A stretch of DNA of 5,214 nucleotides from the NCBI GenBank assembly GCA_030612485.1, contig JAUWNS010000165.1, forward strand, positions 1 through 5,214, written 5' to 3'. Below the pieces are notes generated by a model that was not told where the DNA came from, did no database searches, and saw nothing but the letters and a program-made list of their open reading frames with translations. Source of the stretch: Candidatus Bipolaricaulota bacterium. GTDB taxonomy: Bacteria > Bipolaricaulota > Bipolaricaulia > UBA7950 > UBA9294. Both the position numbers and the translations under genes were made by a program. Below, piece after piece: positions 1 to 5,214 of this stretch (the first letter of the stretch is position 1; the number at the start of each line of letters is the position of its first letter).

Positions 1-148
1 GGAATCGGCCTCTGCCAGTCAGAAGGTAGCACGCCTCTATGGCGTCTCCGGAATCCCGCACACACTTGTGCTCGACCGCTACGGGATCATCCGTTTCGTC
101 GATCACCCACTCCGGCTGACGAGAGCGGTGATCGAGCCACTCCTCTAG
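1..148 (+). CDS. Thioredoxin-fold (TlpA/redoxin-like) protein, C-terminal fragment
   Basis: Only the last 48 codons are present; the frame enters at base 2 and ends with TAG at 146-148. The visible part reads as the second half of a thioredoxin fold. A helix end (VARLYGV) leads into GIPHT, whose proline (visible residue 19) matches the cis-proline facing the active site in this superfamily. A beta hairpin of the type LVLDRYGIIRFVD follows, as in TlpA, ResA and AhpC/TSA-like proteins ("flIDrdGkI"), then a closing helix. The active-site CxxC or peroxidatic cysteine lies outside the window, so I cannot tell a disulfide reductase from a peroxiredoxin-like or inactive member. It lies on the same strand as the M32 gene, but a promoter between them suggests separate transcription. 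The fold is fairly secure; the exact role is unknown. Confidence 0.7.
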   Translation, partial: ESASASQKVARLYGVSGIPHTLVLDRYGIIRFVDHPLRLTRAVIEPLL

Positions 149-178
149 GTGTACGGATCGCCTTCCTCCTCTCTTTCG

Positions 179-187
179 TGATATAAT
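179..187 (+). promoter_or_regulatory. Extended -10 promoter for the M32 carboxypeptidase gene
   Basis: TG at 179-180, one base, then a perfect TATAAT at 182-187 make the extended -10 form TGnTATAAT recognised by the housekeeping sigma factor. No good TTGACA lies 16-18 bp upstream (159-164 reads CGCCTT), as expected for promoters that rely on the extended element. Transcription would begin near 194-195, giving a leader of about 41 nt before the ATG at 236. Confidence 0.7.
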
Positions 188-194
188 CGGTCGC

Positions 195-212
195 GCGGAC
201 TTTTGGGTCCGC
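195..212 (+). promoter_or_regulatory. Stem-loop at the predicted 5' end of the M32 mRNA
   Basis: GCGGAC (195-200) pairs perfectly with GTCCGC (207-212) around a 6-base loop. The stem begins at or within a base of the start site predicted from the -10 element, so the transcript would start with a hairpin. Such 5' structures are known to protect mRNAs from 5'-end-dependent decay. No T-run follows, so it is not an intrinsic terminator, and it leaves the ribosome site at 222-228 free. Confidence 0.5.
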
Positions 213-235
213 ACTAACCTTAAAGGAGATCTCAT

Positions 236-1726
236 ATGGACATACTGGCGGCGTACAAGGAGCACCTGCGCGAGATTGGAAAGCTCTCCTCGGCATTATC
301 CTTACTGCACTGGGATCAGCGCACCCAGCTCCCAAATAGCGGGCAAGAGACCCGCGCCGAGGTAATCGGGAAGCTCACGAAGATGGTCTTCGAGCTCTCC
401 ATTGCGGACGAACTGGGCCGTTACCTGGAAGAGTTGGAGAAGCGGGAGGGCCTCTCCGAGGAAGAGCGTGCTAGCGTGCGCGTCGTTGGAAAGGCCTACA
501 GGCGTAATAAGGCGATCCCGCCTGATTTCTACGAGCGCTTCGCCATCGCCGCCTCGAAGGCGGAAACGACGTGGGAGAAGGCTAAGGAACAGTCCGATTA
601 CCTCCTCTTCCGGCCCCACCTCGAAGAGATGGTTGAGTACGCGCGCCAGTTCGCGGAGTACTACGGCTACGAGGAGTCCCCTTACGATGCCCTGATCGAA
701 GAGTACGAACCAGGGATGACAAGCCGCGAGCTGCGTGCGGTGATTGAGCCGTTGCGCCAGGAACTCGTACCGTTCATCAAGCGCTTACAGGAGGAGGGGA
801 CACCTCCAGAGACGGACTTCTTACGCGGGACCTTCTCCAAGGAGGAGCAGCGCTCCCTCTCCCTGAAAGCGCTTCGTGCGATCGGGTATGACTTTGATGC
901 CGGACGACTCGACCCTGCTGTTCACCCGTTCACCATCTCTATCGGACCGGGAGACGTTCGCGTGACGACACGCTTCCTCGTGGATGATCCTCTCTCCGGA
1001 CTGTTCAGCTCGTTACACGAGGGGGGGCACGCTCTGTACGATCAAGGGATCGCCCCCAAGCTTCGCTGGACCGGCCTCGACGAAGGGGCCTCCTACGGGA
1101 TCCACGAGTCGCAGTCGCGGATGTGGGAGAACCTGGTCGGCCGCAGCCTCCCATTCTGGACCTTCCTCCAACCGATCTTTTCCGAGGTCTTCCCCGCGTT
1201 TTCCGGCATACCGGCCGAGACACTCTACCGCGCGGCAAATGTAGTCGAGCCGTCACTCATCCGCGTGGAAGCGGACGAGGTTACCTACAATCTGCACATC
1301 ATGCTGCGCTTCGAGCTCGAAGAGGGATTGATCACCGGAAAGATCGCCGCTGGTGATCTCCCCGAGCTGTGGCGTGACGCGATGGATCGCTATCTGGGAG
1401 TCGTGCCAAAGGAGGACGCAGACGGTGTCTTACAGGACGTCCACTGGTCATCCGGGCTATTCGGCTATTTCCCCTCCTACATGCTGGGGAACCTCTACAG
1501 CTCGCAGATATTCGCCTGTGTGCAGAAAGAGATCCCTGATCTCGACGCTCACTTTGCAAAAGGGGATTTCGCCCCGCTTCTCACTTGGCTTCGCGAGAGG
1601 GTGCACCGCTTTGGCAAGATCTACGAGCCGAAAGATCTCGTGAAACGTATCACCGGCGAGGATCCGGACGCCTCGTACTTCGTGCATTACATCGAGGAGA
1701 AATACTCTCAGATCTACAAGCTCTAA
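236..1726 (+). CDS. M32 family zinc metallocarboxypeptidase (carboxypeptidase Taq type)
   Basis: Complete 496-residue protein, close to the usual M32 length of about 500. It removes C-terminal amino acids from peptides with a broad preference and is normally cytoplasmic; no signal peptide is visible. The family motifs appear in order: HPF (230-232), DVRVTTR (240-246), HEGGH (261-265), HESQSR (290-295), IRVEAD (342-347) and GVLQDVHW (397-404). H261 and H265 should bind the metal, E262 is the catalytic base, and E291 is the third ligand, 30 residues after the first histidine as in the Pyrococcus enzyme. The rest is mostly helical. The ATG start is supported by AAAGGAG at 222-228, 7 nt upstream, and by the promoter at 179-187. 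All catalytic residues are intact, so the enzyme should be active. Its likely job is recycling or feeding on peptides. The gene converges on an oxidoreductase gene 6 bp beyond its stop. Identification is secure; natural substrate is not known. Confidence 0.96.
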   Translation: MDILAAYKEHLREIGKLSSALSLLHWDQRTQLPNSGQETRAEVIGKLTKMVFELSIADELGRYLEELEKREGLSEEERASVRVVGKAYRRNKAIPPDFYERFAIAASKAETTWEKAKEQSDYLLFRPHLEEMVEYARQFAEYYGYEESPYDALIEEYEPGMTSRELRAVIEPLRQELVPFIKRLQEEGTPPETDFLRGTFSKEEQRSLSLKALRAIGYDFDAGRLDPAVHPFTISIGPGDVRVTTRFLVDDPLSGLFSSLHEGGHALYDQGIAPKLRWTGLDEGASYGIHESQSRMWENLVGRSLPFWTFLQPIFSEVFPAFSGIPAETLYRAANVVEPSLIRVEADEVTYNLHIMLRFELEEGLITGKIAAGDLPELWRDAMDRYLGVVPKEDADGVLQDVHWSSGLFGYFPSYMLGNLYSSQIFACVQKEIPDLDAHFAKGDFAPLLTWLRERVHRFGKIYEPKDLVKRITGEDPDASYFVHYIEEKYSQIYKL

Positions 1727-1736
1727 GCGAACTTAG
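1723..1736. terminator. Short hairpin spanning both convergent stop codons
   Basis: CTAAG (1723-1727) and CTTAG (1732-1736) form a perfect 5-bp stem around a CGAA loop. The stem contains the TAA stop of the plus-strand gene (1724-1726) and the TAA stop of the minus-strand gene (1735-1733). Neither side is followed by a T-run, so it is at most a weak bidirectional structure rather than a standard intrinsic terminator. No better terminator is visible near this convergent junction. Confidence 0.3.
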
Positions 1737-2359
1737 CGTCGCCTGCGATTCCGCGGTGGGCGGCGCTCCTTCCGGTGGCGAGAGGACTTCTGAACGATCG
1801 GTTCGGCTGTCGTCATGGCACTGAGGGCGTCGTGGATCGTCTCGAGCTGATAGTCGCGCGTCCTACGGGTGACCGGGATGGAGTCGAATCGGTCCACTCC
1901 AAGCCTGGAGAGGACGCGCTCCATCGCGGCGAGACAGTCCACCGTCCCGTGCCCGCTCTCGCCGGCAGCAGCGATGCAGATAGCCGGTTTCCCCTTAAGG
2001 ACGCTTGCCTCGCCGGCAGTCGCGTCCTTCGTCGCCTCACAACGGCGCAATCGGTCGAAGAGCGCCTTCATCGGTTCGCTCGGCTCCCCGTAGTAGACCG
2101 GGGTGACAAAGACGTACCCCTCTGCCTCGCCGATCGCCGCGTGGAGAGACTGGAAATCATCCTGCATCTGACAGTGATGCTTGCTCAGGCAGGTTCCCCA
2201 CCCGTCGTCGCAGACCGCGCATCGATCCAGCTTGAGCTCGTTTAGATCGACAACCCGCGCCGGGCTGTGGCTGTCAACCACCCCTTGACGCGCTGCTTCA
2301 CCACATGATGCCGTCAATCCGGCCGTATTTGGACTGCTGGTAATGATCAAGACTTTCAT
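1733..2359 (-). CDS. Flavodoxin-fold NAD(P)H:FMN oxidoreductase-like protein
   Basis: A 208-residue protein of the NADPH-dependent FMN reductase / iron-sulfur flavoprotein-like group, probably a cytoplasmic flavoprotein moving electrons from NAD(P)H; its acceptor cannot be predicted. It opens with a beta strand (MKVLIITSS) and a phosphate-binding loop, SSPNTAGLT (8-16). A cysteine cluster follows at C47, C50, C57 and C63 (CX2CX6CX5C). The motif TPVYYGEPSEPMKALFDR (86-103) is the usual FMN-isoalloxazine loop and following helix. A further strand (AICIAAAGE, 127-135) completes the core. The start chosen is the ATG at 2359-2357, because AAAGGAGA (2370-2363) lies just upstream and the beta strand begins there; an in-frame ATG at 2392 would add 11 charged residues and lacks this support. 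The last 18 residues carry 9 arginines, an unusual basic tail. The family is clear; whether the cysteines bind an Fe-S cluster is open. Confidence 0.85.
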   Translation of the reverse strand: MKVLIITSSPNTAGLTASCGEAARQGVVDSHSPARVVDLNELKLDRCAVCDDGWGTCLSKHHCQMQDDFQSLHAAIGEAEGYVFVTPVYYGEPSEPMKALFDRLRRCEATKDATAGEASVLKGKPAICIAAAGESGHGTVDCLAAMERVLSRLGVDRFDSIPVTRRTRDYQLETIHDALSAMTTAEPIVQKSSRHRKERRPPRNRRRR

Positions 2360-2486
2360 CGTTCTCCTTTCACGATCGATATAACGTGACATTTCTCAAG
2401 CAGAAATCGTTCCATTGTACGGAAAAAGAAAAGCTAAAAAACGTTGCCTGTCTGGGTTGACTCTCTTGCACTGCCTGTTCATTCCC
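2360..2486 (-). promoter_or_regulatory. Spacer upstream of the oxidoreductase gene with a candidate promoter
   Basis: This 127-bp gene-free stretch is richer in A/T than its surroundings. On the minus strand, TACAAT at 2419-2414 matches five of six -10 bases; T-rich DNA lies upstream (2441-2422), but the -35 position (GTTTTT, 2442-2437) is poor. It would give a leader of about 48 nt. An inverted repeat, TCACG (2370-2374) and CGTGA (2385-2389), sits just upstream of the ribosome site. The 7-base word TGCCTGT occurs at 2445-2451 and 2472-2478. No hairpin precedes the T-run at 2441-2436, so no intrinsic terminator for the LiaF-like gene can be claimed. Confidence 0.35.
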
Positions 2487-3389
2487 TTATATGCTCGTCC
2501 GTTCATGAACGCTGATCCTCCCGTTGCCGATCAACCGCAGATCGATACGAGCAGCCGCGGTTGCGTAGGAGGGGGAGAGATAGGTATCTCCCTGGCGCTC
2601 GTACCCGATCGGCAGGTGTACATCGTTTGTACCCGCCTCGACGAAGACACGCAGACCAACGCCCCTGGGAACCTCAATCGTCATGTCGCTTCCTCCCCCG
2701 CTTATCCTTGCTTCCAGCCTCCCATTCCTCGGCAGGATGATGGTGCTCTCTCCCCTTCCGGTCCTAATATCCAGGTCGACCAGGTTCAGTCTTTCCAGGT
2801 TCAATGCAGCTGTTCCCTCTTCGATCTCCACCCGCAGGTGCAGGGGAATATTCGGGGTGAGCCGGAATCTCCAGGGTTTGTCAGCCGCTTTTGGAGAGAG
2901 CAGGGGGGCCGGCAACTGCTGGCTCGCAAGCGTGAACTCCCCCTTCTCTCCAGCGATCATATAACTATGGCTCAGGCTCTCCCTCCAGCCCAGCACCACC
3001 GTTCCTTCGATTAGCATCCCTGGGGTGGACGAATCCCCAAGCTGGAGCGAACAGGAGGAGCATATGAGTGATACCTCAGCCTGTGTAACGCCGTTCAGTT
3101 CCTGGCTGAATGGGCGTTCGGCCGTCATCTGTTCGCTCGTTTCGAGGAGGGCAAAAAAAGCTCCGATGAGGATGACCATAAGTACTAGTACCGCCGGCCA
3201 CCATCGCCGTGTGCTCCGCCCGATCATCAGGTCAAGGCCAACTGCGATGAGGAGGATCGGCCACAGTCGAATGATCGCGTTCCAGACATTCCAGCCGAGG
3301 ATCCCCAGGTTGTTGAGCAGGAGCCCGATCCCCGTCGCGACGAGAAGAAGCGGTAGAACAAAGCCCCCCGCGCGTCTCCGTACGGTCAC
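2487..3389 (-). CDS. LiaF-like membrane protein: LiaI/LiaF TM module plus C-terminal beta domain
   Basis: A 300-residue membrane protein if the GTG at 3389-3387 is the start. Residues 1-60 match the LiaI/LiaF-type transmembrane module (LLLVATGIGLLLNNLG, then LWPILLIAVGLDL). Helices lie at about 9-29, 39-57 and 63-82. Arginines at 4-6 and in the GRSTRR loop suggest N-in topology, putting residues 85-300 outside the membrane. That part is strand-rich with repeated short beta units (for example RLEARISGGGSDMTIEVPRG), as in DUF4097/LiaF C-terminal "toastrack" domains. Two cysteines (C110, C113) lie in its first strand. In Firmicutes LiaF damps the LiaRS envelope-stress response; here no two-component genes are visible, so only a general membrane-stress role is inferred. 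The GTG follows the upstream stop by 1 bp, with AAAGGG (3403-3398) 8 nt away. GTG 3398 and TTG 3431 are alternative starts; the TTG form adds a low-complexity stretch read out of frame from the upstream gene. Confidence 0.8.
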   Translation of the reverse strand: MTVRRRAGGFVLPLLLVATGIGLLLNNLGILGWNVWNAIIRLWPILLIAVGLDLMIGRSTRRWWPAVLVLMVILIGAFFALLETSEQMTAERPFSQELNGVTQAEVSLICSSCSLQLGDSSTPGMLIEGTVVLGWRESLSHSYMIAGEKGEFTLASQQLPAPLLSPKAADKPWRFRLTPNIPLHLRVEIEEGTAALNLERLNLVDLDIRTGRGESTIILPRNGRLEARISGGGSDMTIEVPRGVGLRVFVEAGTNDVHLPIGYERQGDTYLSPSYATAAARIDLRLIGNGRISVHERTSI

Positions 3390-3390
3390 C

Positions 3391-3849
3391 TTACTCACCC
3401 TTTCGCCGCCAGAGGAGGACGATCCCCCCAATGATCAACAGCACCGGCCATAGGATGTCGAATCGCAGCCAAGGGACCCAGAAGAAGCCGAGATTTCGCA
3501 GCAGGAAGATGATCCCGAGCAGGATTAAGACCGCTCCGATGACCATCCCTGCGGGCAGGTTGGACCGTTCTGATGCATGACCAACTTCGTTCCTCAAAGT
3601 ACGCGCCTTCTCAGCGATCTCCTCGGTTCCCGTGCGAATCCGCTCTTTGGCTCCTCTCTCTTCGACATCCGCCTGCGGCACGATAAGCCACAGCGCAAGG
3701 TAGATCAACACTCCAACGCCACTCGCCGCAGCGAGCACGACAAAGACAAGACGCACGAGGTTGGAGTCGATATCAAAATAGTCCCCCAACCCACCACAAA
3801 CACCACCCAACATCTCATCGGTTCGACTGCGCGTGAGTTTTCGGTGCAT
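3391..3849 (-). CDS. PspC-domain membrane protein with C-terminal LiaI/LiaF-type TM module
   Basis: A 152-residue protein. Residues 3-59 form a typical PspC domain: a basic start (KLTRSRTD), the glycine-rich LGGVCGGLGDYFDID (14-28), then a hydrophobic segment from about 31 to 57 ending LIVPQ. A charged, probably helical linker (61-97) follows. Residues 99-149 hold two further hydrophobic helices, GAVLILLGIIFLLRNLG and LWPVLLIIGGIVLLW, resembling the LiaI/LiaF module that opens the next gene. In enterobacteria PspC sits in the inner membrane, senses envelope damage and signals through PspA/PspF; in many other bacteria PspC domains are paired with LiaF-like or toastrack domains. No PspA or PspF is visible here. 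The start is secure: AAGGAGG (3860-3854) lies 4 nt from the ATG. The gene begins 38 bp after the lyase stop and ends 1 bp before the LiaF-like start, so co-transcription is likely. The domain call is firm; the signal sensed is unknown. Confidence 0.9.
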   Translation of the reverse strand: MHRKLTRSRTDEMLGGVCGGLGDYFDIDSNLVRLVFVVLAAASGVGVLIYLALWLIVPQADVEERGAKERIRTGTEEIAEKARTLRNEVGHASERSNLPAGMVIGAVLILLGIIFLLRNLGFFWVPWLRFDILWPVLLIIGGIVLLWRRKGE

Positions 3850-3887
3850 CTTCCCTCCTTCTCAATTCTATTGACTGGCTGGGCACT

Positions 3888-5214
3888 TCAACCGCGGATG
3901 ACCGGTTCGAGGCGGGCGATGAAGTGGCGCAGTGGGCCTTCTCCCTCCACGATCCGGTAGCCGGGGAGCGCCTCCTTTCGTGCGACGATAGCTGCTGCCC
4001 CTTCGATCACGGCGTCGAAGTGCGCGCGGGTGTACATCCGTCGTGGGATGGCGAGACGCACGAGATCGAGTTTAGGGTATACAATCTTCCCATCGGCGCC
4101 TGGGTGCGCGAACATCACGCTTCCGACCTCCACTGCCCGCACCCCTGCCTCCACGTACAGCTCCACCGCGAACGACCAGGCGGGAAATTGCGCCTGAGGA
4201 AACCCGGGGAGGAGAGAGAGCGCGTCGATGTAGACCGCGTGACCTCCGACCGGCTCGACGATAGGGATCCCATTCTCCCTTAATCCCTCGCCGAGGTAAC
4301 GGGCCTGACCGACTCGATCGCGCAGGTAGTCGAGATCGAGAGCCTCGTATAGCCCAACTGCGATTGCGTCTAGATCGCGCCCGGCGAGTCCTCCGTAGGT
4401 GACAAATCCCTCCATCAGGATCAGCCGTTCGCGAGTTCTCGCGAAAATCTCCGGGTCGTTCATCGCCAGGATTCCACCTATATTCGCGAGCCCGTCCTTT
4501 TTTGCGCTCATCGTCATTCCATCGGCGAGGGAGAAGATCTCGCGTGCGATCTCGATCGGCTCCTTATCCTTGTACCCATCCTCACGCTCGTGGATGAAGA
4601 AACTGTTCTCCGCGTAGCGGCAGGCGTCGATGAAGAACGGAATATTGTGCGCATGAGCAATCCTGCTTACCTCGCGCAGGTTGGTCAGCGAGACCGGTTG
4701 CCCCCCGCCGCTGTTATTGGTGATCGTCACCATGATGAGGGGGACCCGCTCTCTTCCGACCTCTTCGATCAGTCTGGTGAGCTTGTCAGTGTCCATGTTC
4801 CCCTTAAACGGGAGGTTCAGTTGAGGATCGAAAGCCTCCTCGATCACCAGGTCGATCGGCTCCCCTCCGTTGGCAAGGATGTTGGCGCGTGTCGTATCGA
4901 AATGCATGTTGTTGGGGATGATGTCTCCCGGTTTGACCACAGTGGAGAAGAGGACGTTCTCCGCCGCGCGCCCCTGATGGGTCGGAAGGAGGTAGGTGAA
5001 CCCGAAGATATCCCTCACCGCACGCTCGAACCGATCGAAGCTGCGGCTCCCGGCGTAGGACTCGTCCCCCCGTAGCATCGCCGCCCATTGGTCCTGGCTC
5101 ATCGCCCCCGTCCCCGAATCGGTCAGAAGGTCGACGTAAACATCCTCTGCACGCAGGTTGAACACGTTGTAGCCGGCTTCCACTATCCGCTCTTTGCGCT
5201 CCGCGCGGGAGAGG
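3888..5214 (-). CDS. tnaA: Tryptophanase (tryptophanase / tyrosine phenol-lyase family), 5' end outside window
   Basis: 441 codons are visible; by comparison with the family about 15-25 N-terminal residues are cut off by the right edge. It is a PLP enzyme of the beta-eliminating lyase family, cytoplasmic and normally tetrameric. Numbering from the first visible codon (5213-5211): [12 protein letters not shown] (28-39); catalytic tyrosine Y53; phosphate-binding QGR (80-82); PLP-ring aspartate D196 with R199; PLP lysine K239 in MSAKKDG; substrate-carboxylate arginine R391 in IPRR. The overall sequence is closest by eye to tyrosine phenol-lyase ([15 protein letters not shown]). Yet the substrate-deciding positions are D106, V363 and H430. 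These match tryptophanase (Asp, Ile/Val, His), not tyrosine phenol-lyase (Thr124, Arg381, Phe448). The predicted reaction is L-tryptophan to indole, pyruvate and ammonia. No tnaC leader or permease is visible; the upstream region is outside the window. The family is certain; the substrate is an inference. Confidence 0.88.
   Translation of the reverse strand, partial: LSRAERKERIVEAGYNVFNLRAEDVYVDLLTDSGTGAMSQDQWAAMLRGDESYAGSRSFDRFERAVRDIFGFTYLLPTHQGRAAENVLFSTVVKPGDIIPNNMHFDTTRANILANGGEPIDLVIEEAFDPQLNLPFKGNMDTDKLTRLIEEVGRERVPLIMVTITNNSGGGQPVSLTNLREVSRIAHAHNIPFFIDACRYAENSFFIHEREDGYKDKEPIEIAREIFSLADGMTMSAKKDGLANIGGILAMNDPEIFARTRERLILMEGFVTYGGLAGRDLDAIAVGLYEALDLDYLRDRVGQARYLGEGLRENGIPIVEPVGGHAVYIDALSLLPGFPQAQFPAWSFAVELYVEAGVRAVEVGSVMFAHPGADGKIVYPKLDLVRLAIPRRMYTRAHFDAVIEGAAAIVARKEALPGYRIVEGEGPLRHFIARLEPVIRG

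Noticed and set aside
223..238. AGATCT and CATATG (BglII and NdeI sites) around the M32 ribosome site, like an expression vector
   Set aside because: The surroundings read as natural genome: a native thioredoxin-like tail, promoter and leader. No tag, T7 promoter or operator is present, so the resemblance is chance.
1775..2245. A 156-codon plus-strand frame opposite the oxidoreductase
   Set aside because: It is fully antisense to a gene with clear family motifs, with no promoter, ribosome site or recognisable product.
2436..2441. T-run on the minus strand as an intrinsic terminator for the LiaF-like gene
   Set aside because: I find no stem of useful length between the stop at 2487 and this run.
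2501..2510. Perfect 10-bp palindrome GTTCATGAAC
   Set aside because: It lies inside the last codons of the LiaF-like gene. A single short palindrome is expected by chance and has no partner site.
2415..3014. A 199-codon open frame on the plus strand, opposite the LiaF-like gene
   Set aside because: It lies mostly antisense to a recognisable membrane-protein gene, has a TTG start without a ribosome site, and its product shows no domain. It is a by-product of codon bias.
3865..3891. Possible internal promoter before the PspC gene (TTGAAG, 15 bp, TAGAAT on the minus strand)
   Set aside because: The 15-bp spacer is too short, and the predicted start would fall at the ribosome site, so it is probably not functional.
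4590..5075. A 161-codon plus-strand frame opposite the lyase
   Set aside because: It is antisense to a highly conserved PLP enzyme and its translation has no recognisable features.
3888..5214. Naming the lyase tyrosine phenol-lyase from overall similarity
   Set aside because: The three residues that decide substrate are of tryptophanase type, notably Val where tyrosine phenol-lyase has the phenol-binding Arg381.
1..5214. CRISPR arrays, tRNA or rRNA genes, insertion sequences, phage or defence genes
   Set aside because: I looked for repeated units, cloverleaf-like segments, transposase or integrase motifs and terminal repeats, and saw none.

Overview
The window is bacterial: genes are tightly packed, with AAGGAG-type Shine-Dalgarno sites, an extended -10 promoter and GTG starts. 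Base composition is moderately GC-rich (judged by eye). The gene set, an M32 metallocarboxypeptidase and a tryptophanase-type lyase, fits a peptide- or amino-acid-using, probably anaerobic or thermophilic organism. A poorly cultured lineage such as Candidatus Bipolaricaulota would fit, but this is a guess from gene content; no marker gene is present.

Layout. The window opens with the last 48 codons of a thioredoxin-fold protein (+, to 148). A short intergenic stretch holds an extended -10 promoter, a stem-loop at the predicted transcript 5' end and a strong ribosome site. These serve a complete carboxypeptidase Taq-family (M32) gene (+, 236-1726). It converges, with only 6 bp between stop codons, on a flavodoxin-fold NAD(P)H:FMN oxidoreductase-like gene (-, 1733-2359). 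A 127-bp AT-richer spacer follows (2360-2486).

The right half is a same-strand run on the minus strand, read from the right edge: a tryptophanase/tyrosine phenol-lyase family enzyme (5214-3888, 5' end outside the window), then 38 bp, then a PspC-domain membrane protein (3849-3391), then 1 bp, then a LiaF-like membrane protein (3389-2487). The last two look translationally coupled and share a homologous transmembrane module, so they probably form an envelope-stress or membrane-homeostasis pair. The lyase has a tyrosine-phenol-lyase-like backbone, but the three positions that decide substrate are tryptophanase-like, so L-tryptophan to indole, pyruvate and ammonia is the best prediction.

How the genes may work together: the carboxypeptidase would release free amino acids from peptides and the lyase would break down tryptophan. 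Placing an indole-forming enzyme directly ahead of a PspC/LiaF pair is the most suggestive arrangement here, because indole is membrane-active; the link is inference. I see no tRNA, rRNA, CRISPR array, insertion sequence, integrase or defence gene, and no convincing new system beyond this possible lyase-envelope module.
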